DNA of 64,000 nucleotides from Geminicoccaceae bacterium SCSIO 64248 (GCA_029814805.1 CP122394.1:124001-188000); one strand, 5' to 3'. Shown: positions 32,824 to 42,790, counted from the stretch's first letter. Made by a program: numbers and translations. Notes: a model not told the origin generated them from the sequence alone.

Positions 32824-33655
32824 CTAGGTCCTGTACTCATAAAGGGGATTCCCGCCCGGTGCGTTCTTTGATTCAAGCGTCCAAACGGTGGGAGGGTGAG
32901 GATGGGACGGCACGATCTGAGCGACGGGGAATGGGCGCTGATCGCGCCGTTGCTGCCGGACAAGCCGCGCGGGGTGCCGGGGGTCGACGACCGCCGCGTC
33001 CTGAACGGCATCTTCTACATCCTGCGGACCGGCGCACCGTGGCGCGGTCTGCCGGAGCGCTACGGCCCGCCGACGACCGCCTACAACCGCTGGGCCAAGA
33101 AGGGTGTCTGGCTGCAGGTGTTCGAGGCGCTGATCGACAGGTCGCCGGCCTCGCTGCGCCTGATCGACAGATCGATCGTGCGCGCCCATCAGCACGCCGC
33201 CGGCGGTAAAAGGGGGCCCCGGATCACGCCATCGGTCGCTCGCGCGGGACTGAGCACTAAGATCCACGCCGTCGTCGACGGCCGCGGCCTGCCGGTGCGC
33301 ATCCTCCTCACCCCGGGCCAGGCCTCCGACAAGACCGCCGTGCCGGACCTGGTCGGCCCGCTCGCCCTGCGCGGCGAGGTTGTCGCCGACCGCGGCTACT
33401 TCGCCAAGACCGTCATCGCCGCTGTCCAGTCCAGCGGCGCCGTCGCCCGCATCCCCAGCCAGAGCAACGTCCGCTCCGCCGGACCGTCGAGCCCGCGCTC
33501 TACCGGCAGCGCAACCGGATCGAGCGCTACTTCAACAAGCTCAGCACTTCCGCGCCGTCGCCACGCGCTATCACAAGCTCGCCCGCAACGTCCTCGCCGC
33601 CGTCCTCCTCGCCTCAGCACGACTCTGGCTCAGGCATTATGAGTCCACGACCTAG
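32824..33655 (+). mobile_element. Decayed IS5-family (IS427-type) element, 832 bp
   Basis: Both ends are visible: CTAGGTCCTGTACTCATAAA from 32824, and on the other strand from 33655 CTAGGTCGTGGACTCATAAT, an 18-of-20 match. The CTAG at each outer edge fits the CTAG/TA target preference of the IS427 group. The single transposase region inside is frameshifted, so the copy is not autonomous. Length fits the group. Confidence 0.85.
32902..33655 (+). pseudogene. IS5-family transposase, frameshifted
   Basis: The N-terminal DUF4096-type part is intact (HDLSDGEWALIAPLLPDKPR, LNGIFYILRTGAPWRGLPER). Then the frame wanders: GGKRG should be followed by the usual DHAIGRSRGGLSTK but is read in another frame before returning at GLSTKIHAVVDGRGLPVRIL. 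It is lost again after VVADRGYFAKTV, where the C-terminal words FRAVATRYHKLARNVLAAVL and LRHYESTT continue in a different frame to 33655. IS427-group elements normally use one frameshift between two ORFs, but the extra small indels here indicate decay. Confidence 0.8.
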
Positions 33656-33743
33656 TGACGCTCTGCCGCAAGGCCCGTCCACGCTGGCCGTCGATATAAA
33701 CAGCGTGTATACGTTATCATCATGCGATGAGGTGAGATAGCTG

Positions 33744-34016
33744 ATGACGAAAGAAGCGGTGTTTACCATGAAACTTGAGCCGGACCTTCGTGCCGCGTTT
33801 CTGGCCGAGGCCGCCGCTGAAGACCGTCCGGCCTCACAGATCGCGCGTGAGCTAATGCGGGCCTACATCGAGGAACGTCGTCGCTCCCGCGAGTACGACG
33901 CCTTTGTTCAGGCGAAGATCGATAAGGCCCGATCGTCGGCTCGAGCCGGCGCCGGCCGGTCCAACGCTGAAGTTGCAGCTGAGTTTGCCGCCCGGCGTGC
34001 GCAGGTCGTCAGATAG
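33744..34016 (+). CDS. Ribbon-helix-helix antitoxin
   Basis: A 90-residue protein with a ribbon-helix-helix N-terminus (AVFTMKLEPDLRAAFLAEAA, then EDRPASQIARELMRAYIEER) and a charged, probably flexible C-terminus (RAGAGRSNAEVAAEFAARRA) that would wrap the toxin. It lies two bases upstream of a ParE-family toxin and should neutralise it and repress the pair. Unlike the nearby parDE remnant, it is intact. It sits directly after the IS5 remnant. Confidence 0.88.
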   Translation: MTKEAVFTMKLEPDLRAAFLAEAAAEDRPASQIARELMRAYIEERRRSREYDAFVQAKIDKARSSARAGAGRSNAEVAAEFAARRAQVVR

Positions 34017-34018
34017 AC

Positions 34019-34297
34019 GTGGACGTCTTCTGGACGCCCGAGGCGGAGCGCGACCGCCTTGCCGTGTGGGAGCATATCTTCACCGACAATCCCAAAGCGG
34101 CCGTCGCGATGGACGAGTTGTTCGACGACGCTGTCCTGCGCCTTGCGGAGCACCCAAACCTCGGGAAAGTGGGCCGAACTTCGGGAACACGCGAGCTTCT
34201 CCCCCATGAGAGCTACCGCATCATCTACGAGATAAGAGACAACGCCATATGCATCTTGGCAGTCGTGCACACTGCAAGGCTATGGCCAAAAGGATGA
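34019..34297 (+). CDS. ParE/RelE-superfamily toxin
   Basis: A 92-residue toxin from a GTG start two bases after the antitoxin stop. MDVFWTPEAERDRLAVWEHI is the family N-terminal strand-helix, and the C-terminal RELLPHESYRIIYEIRDNAI, then ILAVVHTARLWP, is the typical ParE/RelE sheet ending. ParE proteins poison gyrase and RelE proteins cut mRNA; sequence cannot decide which. With its antitoxin it forms an intact type II module in the accessory island, probably stabilising it. Confidence 0.9.
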   Translation: MDVFWTPEAERDRLAVWEHIFTDNPKAAVAMDELFDDAVLRLAEHPNLGKVGRTSGTRELLPHESYRIIYEIRDNAICILAVVHTARLWPKG

Positions 34298-34375
34298 GAG
34301 CACCTCGATGCTCAAACCGATCCGTGAAGGCGTGCTAAGGGCCGGAAAGCCGCGCATCATGGGGTTTCCCTCGCC

Positions 34376-34615
34376 TCACTCGCCCGTGCCGGGTATTTTG
34401 GTCGGGCTCCATCCGATCGTGTTGTTGATCGAGGCGTGCCGGTTCGGGCTCGACGTCTCCCAGGTCGGCGAGTAGCCGACCGGCTCGGCCATGTCGTGTT
34501 TGTACACGTTGCGGAACTGGCGCTGCATGGTCGCACGCATGCTTTTCTGCCGGTTAGCCTGAGTGCGTGCTTCGGCATCGCGTTGCGCCCGCTGGACGCG
34601 ATGGTCTTTACGCAT
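34376..34615 (-). CDS. Small hypothetical protein overlapping the conjugation ATPase
   Basis: A 79-codon frame whose ATG (34615-34613) overlaps the last codons of the ATPase fragment by eight bases. It is rich in Arg, Gln and Ala at the N-terminus (RKDHRVQRAQRDAEARTQAN) and ends with YSPTWETSSPNRHAS ... PTKIPGTGE. I recognise no family. Overlap with the ATPase stop suggests a co-translated gene from the same conjugation or secretion operon; composition is less convincing. Confidence 0.4.
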   Translation of the reverse strand: MRKDHRVQRAQRDAEARTQANRQKSMRATMQRQFRNVYKHDMAEPVGYSPTWETSSPNRHASINNTIGWSPTKIPGTGE

Positions 34616-34981
34616 CCTTGTTCTCCCAGATTTCGGTGATGCGGCGTCGATCGCCGCGGCCGTCGATCTGCACCACGGCATCGATCGCGCGCTCAACCGT
34701 CTCGAAGCGGAAGGACGGTTGGGCTTCGAGCACCAGCGTGTGCAGGCGGTCGAGGGCTTCGCGGGCGCCGTTGGAGTGCAGGGTGAACAAGGAGCCGCCA
34801 TGGCCGGTGTTCAGCGCGCGCACCAACTCGAGCGCTTCGGGACCGCGCACCTCGCCGACGATGATGCGATCCGGCCGACCACGCAGGGCCGAGCGCAGGC
34901 AGACGTCCATCGCCATCACGCCCGTGATCGCTTCCAGCGCCACCCAATGCGCACGCGGCGACAGGCCGTCTTCGGGCCCGT
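34608..34981 (-). pseudogene. Conjugation/secretion ATPase (VirB11/TrbB-like), N-terminus lost to Tn3
   Basis: The minus strand encodes only the C-terminal part of a VirB11/TrbB/CpaF-type ATPase. Visible are ITGVMAMDVCLRSALRGRPD, RIIVGEVRGPEALELVRALN (Walker B region), TGHGGSLFTLHSNGAREALD (His box) and VVQIDGRGDRRRITEIW. The Walker A half is missing because the Tn3 element begins at 34982, immediately upstream. I found no matching N-terminal half beyond the other end of the transposon. These ATPases power type IV secretion or pilus assembly, so this is debris of a conjugative element. Confidence 0.85.
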
Positions 34982-34986
34982 GTGCA

Positions 34987-37929
34987 TTATTGGGACACGG
35001 ATTCACGATAGGGCTCGCCGAGAAGCGGCATGAGTCCGTCGGTGCCGAGGTCGAGGCGATCTGACCAGACATAGTCGCCGGTGAGATTGATGCGGTCCCA
35101 GCCAAGCGGCGAGAGTTGCGCCTGCATGGCCGGGTCGATCGGCCTGCCCTGGCGCCGCAGCTCGTCGAGCGCGCGGCCGAGATAGCGGCAGTTGAACAGG
35201 ATGATCGCGGCGGTGACGAGGTTGAGTGCGGCCGCACGCGTTTTCTGGTTTTCCAACCCGCGGTCGCGAAAGCGGCCGAGGCGATGGAATGCGACGGCCC
35301 GAGCCAAGCTGTTTCGCGCCTCGCCCTTGTTGAGCTCGGCGGTGACCGTGCGGCGCAGACCCGGATCTTCGAACCAGCGTAGCGTGAACAGCGTGCGCTC
35401 GATGCGGCCGATCTCGCGCAGTGCCGCGGCCAGGCTGTTCTGCTGGCGATAGGCAGCGAGCTTCCTCAGGATCAGCGACGGCGTCACGGTTCGATCACGC
35501 ATCGCCGCGATCACCTGTTCGATCTCGGACCAATGGCCGAAGATCAGGTCCCGGTTGAGCCGACGACCGAACAGCGGCGCGAGCTTGCCGTAGCGCCGGG
35601 GCGGCTCGAAGGCGTAGAGACGGCGATCCGACAGCCTGGGAATGCGCGGCTCGAAGCGCAGGTCGAGCAGATGCATGACGGCGAAGACGATGTCGGAGAC
35701 CCCGCCCCCGTCGACATGCAACGCGGTGAGGTCGACATCGCTGTCGTGACCGAGGATTCCGTCGAGGGCGTGTATGGCTTCGCCCGCTGTCCCGGCGATG
35801 ACGGTCTGGTGTAGCGGCGCGTAGCGATCGGTGACGGTGGTGTAGATCTTCACCACGGGATCGCGCCCGTAGTGGGCGTTGACGGCGCCGCCCGCTTCAC
35901 CGGGACCACCGAGATAGTATGCCTGTCCGTCGGCGGAGGCGCTGTGACCCGGACCGAACCAGGCGGCCAGGGGCTCGGCATGGATGGCGTCGGTGAGGCA
36001 GGCGAGCGCGGCGCGGAACGTCTCCTCGCGCATGTGCCAGGTCTGCATCCGCAGAAGCGCACGCCGCGAGGCGGCGCCGCAGACCTCGGCCATGCGCGAA
36101 AGGCCGAGATTAGTCGCTTCCGCGATCAGCGTGGCGAGGAAGGCGCGTTCGTCCGCGGGCGGGAGGCCGGTGGAGACGTGGCCGAAGTGATCGACGAAGC
36201 CGGTCCAGCGGTTGACCTGCGACAGAACGTCGGTGATGCGAGTCGTCGGCATCATGCCGTAGCAGGCCAGGGCGAGCGGTCGTGCATCGTCTCGGTCCCT
36301 CGCATTCTGTTCCTTCGGAAAGCGCAGCCGATCGCCGGCAAAGAGAGTGGGATCGCGGCCGCCGAGATTGCCGGCGATCTCGCGCAGCGCATGGTCGAGC
36401 CGGGCGGAACGCTCCTCCAGCCAGGCGTGGGGATCGCCGAGCGAGAAGACCTGACGCGGCGAAGCACCGGGCGGTGGGGCGAGCATCACGGTGAGCGAAC
36501 GGTACGCGCAGGAGGACGGAACCCAGATGGCCCCCGACGCCAGAGCGTCGGCGAGCGCGCTGTAGGTCGCCAGTTCCCAATGCATGCGGTCGATCCCGCC
36601 GCCTGCCTGTATATGCTTCAGCCAGCGCCGTTCGATATGGTCGAGCGGCGCATCCAAGGGCAACGGCTTGCGCCCGTCGCCGCCCTGATCTGCCAGGATC
36701 GTCATCGCCGCGCGCAGGGAAGCGGTGCGTATCCGGCCCTCGAAGTCGAAGGCCCGCAGGAAGACGGGCCCCACCCGTTTGAAGGTCCGGTGCTCCGCCT
36801 CGATCTCCTCCAGCACGTCACTCTTGTGAAGTGAGGCGGATCGACGAATGATGCCGGCATCGGCGTCGATCGTCTCCAGCGGCGCAATGGCCTGTACCGC
36901 CAGCGCGATGTCGGCGCCCGAACGCGCTGCCTTGGTCATCGCCTCGAGGACGTTCGCCACGCGCGCCAGCCGCTCCCGCCCTTCGCGTCCTGACGCCGCG
37001 ACCCGTTGTTCGAGCCGCTTGCGCGCGCGAAGATGGGCGCGGCCCACCAGGGCGCCGAACATCGTGATCGCCGCGTCGGTCAGCGTGGCTGCCATCTCGC
37101 GCAGCGTGGTGAAGAGAACGACGCGGCGCCGGACCGGACGCATCTGCTGGAACGCCTGTGCGGTGTAGCGGACGCCTTCACGGGCGAACTGTTCGAGGTG
37201 CGGTTCGTGTCGGGGCCCGACGGCAATGTCCATGGCTCCGGTTCGGCGGATCGCCTCGACCTTCTCCAGGATCTCGCCCAGCGAAGAGGACGAGACGCGC
37301 GGCGTCGGCTCGCGCAGCCAGGACAGGCGGCTCTGGCGCTCATGCACCTTGTCGTCGACCAGGGCGTCGAGGCGCGCCCGCATGTCGGCGTCGAGGTCAG
37401 CATCAATCGCGGCGACCATCGCGGCGTCGGCCTGGTGCATCGCTTCGGCCGCCATGCGCTCGACGACGCTGAGGCCGGGGATGACGATGCGACGGGCACG
37501 CATCTCGGTCAGCAGGCGATCGAGCAGAACACGGCCGTCGACAAGGGTCTCGGCTTCGCGCGTCAGCCATGTCATCAAATCGGCTCGCAGCGGACGGCTG
37601 AGGTCGCGGAAGCCGAAGCGCGTCTTGATGGCGGCGAGTTGGTCGTAGCGCGTCGGTGTGCGCCGCGCGAAGTCGGCGATCACATCGGCTTCGACCCCGA
37701 CCTGGTCGGCGATATGATCGAGCATGGTCGCCGGTAGCAGTTCGCCCCGGCGAAGGTGACGTCCCGGATAGCGCAGGGCACAGAGCTGGAGGGCGTAGCC
37801 AAGCCGGGTTGCCGGCGTACGCGCCGTCGCGACCGCGGCGAGGTCACTCGCGTCGAGGCCGTAGTGGCGGACCACATTCGTCTCGTTGTCGGGCAGGGCC
37901 AACAGTTCGGCGCGCTGCCTCGCGGTCAT
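34987..37929 (-). CDS. tnpA: Tn3-family transposase
   Basis: A 980-residue Tn3-type transposase. The N-terminal DUF4158 region begins MTARQRAELLALPDNETNVV. The DDE catalytic residues of the C-terminal half are placed in GHSASADGQAYYLGG (first Asp), DLTALHVDGGGVSDIVFAVM (second Asp) and LNKGEARNSLARAVAFHRLG (Glu). It recognises the terminal repeats and drives replicative transposition. I chose ATG 37929; the frame extends to 38022, but the added residues do not resemble the family start. It stops five bases inside the left terminal repeat. Apparently intact. Confidence 0.92.
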   Translation of the reverse strand: MTARQRAELLALPDNETNVVRHYGLDASDLAAVATARTPATRLGYALQLCALRYPGRHLRRGELLPATMLDHIADQVGVEADVIADFARRTPTRYDQLAAIKTRFGFRDLSRPLRADLMTWLTREAETLVDGRVLLDRLLTEMRARRIVIPGLSVVERMAAEAMHQADAAMVAAIDADLDADMRARLDALVDDKVHERQSRLSWLREPTPRVSSSSLGEILEKVEAIRRTGAMDIAVGPRHEPHLEQFAREGVRYTAQAFQQMRPVRRRVVLFTTLREMAATLTDAAITMFGALVGRAHLRARKRLEQRVAASGREGRERLARVANVLEAMTKAARSGADIALAVQAIAPLETIDADAGIIRRSASLHKSDVLEEIEAEHRTFKRVGPVFLRAFDFEGRIRTASLRAAMTILADQGGDGRKPLPLDAPLDHIERRWLKHIQAGGGIDRMHWELATYSALADALASGAIWVPSSCAYRSLTVMLAPPPGASPRQVFSLGDPHAWLEERSARLDHALREIAGNLGGRDPTLFAGDRLRFPKEQNARDRDDARPLALACYGMMPTTRITDVLSQVNRWTGFVDHFGHVSTGLPPADERAFLATLIAEATNLGLSRMAEVCGAASRRALLRMQTWHMREETFRAALACLTDAIHAEPLAAWFGPGHSASADGQAYYLGGPGEAGGAVNAHYGRDPVVKIYTTVTDRYAPLHQTVIAGTAGEAIHALDGILGHDSDVDLTALHVDGGGVSDIVFAVMHLLDLRFEPRIPRLSDRRLYAFEPPRRYGKLAPLFGRRLNRDLIFGHWSEIEQVIAAMRDRTVTPSLILRKLAAYRQQNSLAAALREIGRIERTLFTLRWFEDPGLRRTVTAELNKGEARNSLARAVAFHRLGRFRDRGLENQKTRAAALNLVTAAIILFNCRYLGRALDELRRQGRPIDPAMQAQLSPLGWDRINLTGDYVWSDRLDLGTDGLMPLLGEPYRESVSQ

Positions 37930-38060
37930 GGGTATGCGTCCGGGCACCGTCGATCCTCCAGATACCTCTTGCCATTCGACAGACAATTGAAAGAGGATTA
38001 TGAAAGGCGGAACACGATGCAACGCCGTGGTGCCGTTCGCTCCTCCGGATACGGCCGTTT

Positions 38061-38681
38061 TTGAAAGACGCGAGCTTGAACTCCTCGTCCTACCTGATCG
38101 GCTATGCCCGCGTGTCCAAGGGCGACGAGCAGTCGAACGCCACCCAACGCCGGGCGCTCGACGGAGCGGGATGCCGGCGCGTCTTCGAGGAGACGGCGAG
38201 TGGCGGGCGATGGGATCGGCCCAATCTCCAGGAGATGATCGGGCAGCTTCGCGAGGGCGACGTCGTCGTGGTCTGGAAGCTCGACCGCCTCTCGCGCAGC
38301 CTGAAGGATCTCCTGCACATCATGGAGCGCATCCAGCTCGCCGGCGCCGGCTTCCGCTCGCTCACCGAGGCGATCGACACCACCACGGCCGCGGGCCGCA
38401 TGATGATGCAGATGGTAGGTTCCTTCGCCGAGTTCGAGCGCGCGATGATCCGCGAACGCACCTCCGCCGGGCTGGCTCAAGCGCGCGCCGAGGGACGGAT
38501 CGGCGGTCGTCGCCGCAAACTCGGCGACAAGCAGTGCCGCGAGATCGCCGAGTCCGTCGTCTCGGGCCGCAAGTCCGGCGCCGAGATGGCCCGGCTCTAC
38601 GGCGTCAGCGAGCCCACCGTCTCGCGGATCGTCGCCGCCTACCGGCAGGGAGTCGAGGTTGGCGCCACATGTACGCGGTAA
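38061..38681 (+). CDS. tnpR: Serine resolvase/invertase
   Basis: A serine recombinase of about 200 residues. The catalytic Ser is in IGYARVSKGDEQS near residue 19; conserved Arg residues follow in VVVWKLDRLSRSLKDLL and FAEFERAMIRERTSAGL, and a C-terminal helix-turn-helix is in SGAEMARLYGVSEPTVSRIV. It resolves transposition cointegrates at res, in the divergent gap beside tnpA. The start is uncertain: the frame opens with TTG 38061, and another TTG lies at 38076. It overlaps the passenger gene by 13 bases. Confidence 0.92.
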   Translation: MKDASLNSSSYLIGYARVSKGDEQSNATQRRALDGAGCRRVFEETASGGRWDRPNLQEMIGQLREGDVVVVWKLDRLSRSLKDLLHIMERIQLAGAGFRSLTEAIDTTTAAGRMMMQMVGSFAEFERAMIRERTSAGLAQARAEGRIGGRRRKLGDKQCREIAESVVSGRKSGAEMARLYGVSEPTVSRIVAAYRQGVEVGATCTR

Positions 38682-39142
38682 GAACGCCGTCCTATTCGAA
38701 GAGCGATCCGGTCATGCGCTGGGCGCTTCCGGATCGCGTCTTCTTTGCATGCGGAGCGTGCCACATTCTGGCGCACGCGTTCCTCGAACGCTACGGCGAT
38801 CCCAATGCCTCGGTTCGGTGGATCAAGCCCGTAACCGGCTTCACGGGCAGCCATATCTACGTTTCCGGCGATAGCTGGGTTTTCGACTACCACGGCTATT
38901 CGGAAACAAAGCAATACCTATCCCATACATGGAAAGTGGCGCGGCGACGTTGGCCGGGTTGGGATGCTGAAATCGTTGATCTTCCCCGCCAGGTCCTTGT
39001 CAGTGAGGCCCAGTCAAGAACCTTTCCGGGCCTCTGGTTGCGTGAACCGAAACAGTTCCTACACGACGCCCACCCCCGCGCGGTCCGCTACCTCGAACGC
39101 TTTCCGCCACCACCAGAACCAGATCGGTCGGACGCCGCTTGA
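38669..39142 (+). CDS. Tn3 passenger protein of unknown function
   Basis: A 157-residue protein starting MYAVRTPSYSKSDPVMRWAL inside the end of tnpR, hence translationally coupled to it. It has a Cys-rich segment FFACGACHILAHAFLERYG (about residue 25), a Trp/Gly region WIKPVTGFTGSHIYVSGDSW, and a Pro-rich C-terminus (FPPPPEPDRSD). No signal peptide or membrane helix. I do not recognise the family; CGAC..LA could bind metal or be structural. It is complete and uninterrupted, suggesting selection. It is the only cargo of this transposon. Confidence 0.7.
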   Translation: MYAVRTPSYSKSDPVMRWALPDRVFFACGACHILAHAFLERYGDPNASVRWIKPVTGFTGSHIYVSGDSWVFDYHGYSETKQYLSHTWKVARRRWPGWDAEIVDLPRQVLVSEAQSRTFPGLWLREPKQFLHDAHPRAVRYLERFPPPPEPDRSDAA

Positions 39143-39196
39143 GCTTAGACACTGCACGGAAGCGCCCTACCGTGAATCTGTGTCCCGATAATGCAC

Positions 39197-39353
39197 GCTG
39201 GCCAGTAAAGGAGCTTTGGCGCGAGCCTCTCGTTATGTATCGACGCGCAACGGCAGACGGCCGGATTCGTTTCCCGTCTGCCGTGCTGCAATGGCACGTT
39301 TACTGCTCGCGATGTGGGCAAACAGGCCGCTGGCCGCACGAGGATGTCCGCTC
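39197..39353 (+). promoter_or_regulatory. Structured leader upstream of the ECF transporter operon
   Basis: The 157 bases between the transposon end and the S-component ATG contain a perfect 10-bp hairpin: CGGCAGACGG at 39251-39260 with CCGTCTGCCG at 39274-39283, around a 13-base loop. Two shorter inverted repeats flank it (GCCA...TGGC near 39200-39220 and GGCC-GCT-GGCC at 39326-39335). No run of T follows the main stem, so it is not an ordinary terminator. It may be a riboswitch or attenuator for the transporter, or simply promoter DNA. Confidence 0.45.
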
Positions 39354-39926
39354 ATGAGCACCAGCCCGACCGCCGCGACCGGGGGCAATCCCCTTTATCC
39401 CATCGTCCTGTCGTTGGTCGCCGGCGTGGCGACCGGCGTGCTCTGGGCGTACGCCAACCCGATCCAGCTCGTTCCGGGCGTGATCCAATGGCGGATCTTC
39501 GCCTTCCTGCCTCCCTTGATCGGCATCCTGTTCGGCCCGAAGAGCGGCTTCATCTGCGGTTATGTCGGCTCGCTGGTCTGGTCGCTCCTGGCCGGCACGT
39601 TCATTCCCGCGCACACGCTGATCATCGACGGTATCATGGTCGGTTTGACCGGCTATGTCGTGGGCCTGATGATCGATCCGGCCAAGATCGCGATCGACAC
39701 CACCGCTTTGATTAAGATCGCCATCATCTGTCTCGTGGTCGGCCTGATCATGGTGGTCGCCGTGTCGGCCAGCCTTGCCTATCTCGGCATTTTTCCGTTC
39801 TGGTGGGCCGTGATCTATCTCGGCCTGTCCGACATCGTGCCGATGCTGATCGGCACGCCCCTGCTCGTGAAGTCAGCGCTGAAGATCCTGGCTGGCACCG
39901 GACAGCAGCCCGCCCATCGTTTCTAG
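39354..39926 (+). CDS. ECF transporter S component
   Basis: A 190-residue membrane protein with about six hydrophobic helices (YPIVLSLVAGVATGVLWAYA, FAFLPPLIGILFGPKSGF, GYVGSLVWSLLAGTF and others), the size and layout of substrate-binding S components of energy-coupling-factor importers. FGPKSGFICGYVGSLVWSLL matches the conserved loop-helix region of such proteins. I chose ATG 39354 rather than upstream starts that would read through the leader. It is followed at once by fused ATPases, a T component and a phosphoribosyltransferase, so the substrate is probably a nucleobase or similar PRPP-acceptor; this is inference. Confidence 0.82.
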   Translation: MSTSPTAATGGNPLYPIVLSLVAGVATGVLWAYANPIQLVPGVIQWRIFAFLPPLIGILFGPKSGFICGYVGSLVWSLLAGTFIPAHTLIIDGIMVGLTGYVVGLMIDPAKIAIDTTALIKIAIICLVVGLIMVVAVSASLAYLGIFPFWWAVIYLGLSDIVPMLIGTPLLVKSALKILAGTGQQPAHRF

Positions 39927-41467
<1,541 letters not shown>

Positions 41468-41471
<4 letters not shown>

Positions 41472-42139
41472 GCGTGCTGCACCGGCTCAACTTCTTCATC
41501 AAGCTGGCCGCCGCATCGGCCGTGATGGCGGTCGCGTGGCTGGTGCGCGACCCTATCGTCTCCGTCTTGCTGATGGCGGCGATCGTGGCGTTTCTCGTCG
41601 TCAGCCGCGTTCCGCATGTAATGGGCTATCTCAAGGGCACAGTAATCCTGCTGGCGCTGGTCTTCGTCACATGGTCGATCAATCTATGGCTTCAGGGCGC
41701 AGGCTTGGCCGAGGCCGCGACGACCGCGGCGCGCATGGCATCCCGGCTGGTCGCGACCACGGGCGCCTTCTTCTTCGTGATGGAGACGACCTCGCCCGGT
41801 GCCATCCTCGCGGCTTGCAGCGCGCTTCGCCTGCCGCCGATGGTCACCCTGTCACTGTCGTTGATCTTCGGGCTGATCCCGATGCTGCGTGATGAGTTCC
41901 ACCAAATCGCGGAGGCGCAGCGGGCGCGCGGCATGGAGATTGATGCCGTCTCGCTGGCGGTCCGTCTGCGCTACGGGCTGGCGCGCGGCATACCCTTGCT
42001 CGTCCATGCGCTGCGTATGGCCCACGCCATCTCGCTGTCGCTCGCCGTCTACGGCTTCGACCGGGGCGTCAAGCGCACGACCTGGCGGCGCGCCGGTGTG
42101 ACGGTCGAGGCCACCTTGCCGCTTACGGAGGTAAAATGA
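41468..42139 (+). CDS. ECF transporter T component (EcfT/CbiQ family)
   Basis: A 223-residue membrane protein of the CbiQ/EcfT family. Hydrophobic helices span the first 120 residues (FIKLAAASAVMAVAW, VSVLLMAAIVAFLVV, GTVILLALVFVTW), and the cytoplasmic coupling helices carry the Ala-Arg-Gly motif EAQRARGMEIDA (about 155) and AYG-like SLAVYGFDRGVKRTTW (about 195), which contact the ATPases. It transmits ATP hydrolysis to the S component. ATGA overlap with the gene before and after. It is confidently assigned by family motifs and context. Confidence 0.9.
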
Positions 42140-42750
42140 TGACCGCATCGACCTGGGACGTCGATATCGCCGGTTTGCCGGTCACTCTGCCGATCGTCCC
42201 GATCAAGCCGGACTTCGCGATCTCGCTGCTCATGGTGATCGACCAGGGTGTCGCGTTCGGCGATCATGTCGGCCGGGCGCTGGCCGAGCTGGTGCGTCCT
42301 CTAGATGCGGAAATCGTGGTCGGTCCCGCGACGCTGGGCATTCCGGTTGCGATCGAGACCAGCCGCCATCTCGGCCTCGACATGTACGTGATCCTGCAGA
42401 AATCGCCGAAAATCCATCTGGGCGACGCGCTCACGCAGACCATCACCTCGATCACCTCCAAGGGTGAGCAGCGACTCCTGCTCGACCGGACCGCGATCCC
42501 CCTGCTTCAGGGTCGCCGCGTCCTCGTGGTCGACGACGTGGTCGCGACCGGCTCCAGCCTGTCCAGCGCGATCGCCCTGGTCCGTCGGGCGGGCGGCAAC
42601 GTGGTCGGTGCCGGCGTCATCCTCACCGAGGCCCATGACTGGGAAGCGGTCATGGGCGAGGACGCTAGGCTGGTGATCAGCCTCGGTCATATACCGCAGT
42701 TCCGCCCGGTGGCACCGGGTGGCTGGGAGCCGATCCCCGAGACGGCTTGA
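42136..42750 (+). CDS. Purine/pyrimidine-type phosphoribosyltransferase
   Basis: A 204-residue type I phosphoribosyltransferase. The PRPP-binding motif is RVLVVDDVVATGSSLSSAIA (about residue 133), preceded by the hood and flexible-loop regions. It should transfer ribose-5-phosphate from PRPP to a nucleobase-like acceptor in the cytosol. Direct coupling to an ECF importer (ATGA overlap with the T component) suggests that it traps the imported base as a nucleotide. Resemblance is to adenine/xanthine-type enzymes, but base specificity cannot be fixed by eye. Two consecutive ATG codons (42136, 42139) are possible starts. Confidence 0.87.
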   Translation: MMTASTWDVDIAGLPVTLPIVPIKPDFAISLLMVIDQGVAFGDHVGRALAELVRPLDAEIVVGPATLGIPVAIETSRHLGLDMYVILQKSPKIHLGDALTQTITSITSKGEQRLLLDRTAIPLLQGRRVLVVDDVVATGSSLSSAIALVRRAGGNVVGAGVILTEAHDWEAVMGEDARLVISLGHIPQFRPVAPGGWEPIPETA

Positions 42751-42752
42751 GG

Positions 42753-42790
42753 CTGGAGGCGCGGCGGCGACCTTGCGGCCGCGGCTCCAG
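42753..42790 (+). terminator. Strong stem-loop at the end of the ECF operon
   Basis: Directly after the phosphoribosyltransferase stop, CTGGAG-G-CGCGGC pairs with GCCGCG-G-CTCCAG, 12 base pairs with a one-base internal mismatch around a 12-base loop. No T run follows, so it would act as a weak or Rho-assisted terminator, or protect the 3' end of the mRNA. Confidence 0.55.

Larger units (their letters stand above)
34982..39196. mobile_element. Tn3-family transposon, 4215 bp, with unknown passenger gene
   Basis: Terminal inverted repeats of at least 33 bp bound the element: from 34982 GTGCATTATTGGGACACGGA and, on the other strand from 39196, GTGCATTATCGGGACACAGA, both continuing TTCACGRTAGGGC. 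Inside are a transposase (minus), a divergent serine resolvase (plus) and a passenger gene overlapping the resolvase. The region between transposase and resolvase (37930-38060) should contain res. The five bases outside each end differ (CCCGT and GCTGG), so there is no target duplication; one side has probably been deleted or rearranged after insertion. Confidence 0.9.

Noticed and set aside
42753-42790. A riboswitch after the phosphoribosyltransferase gene
   Set aside because: It follows a stop codon with a convergent gene beyond; a terminator-type stem-loop is the simpler reading.
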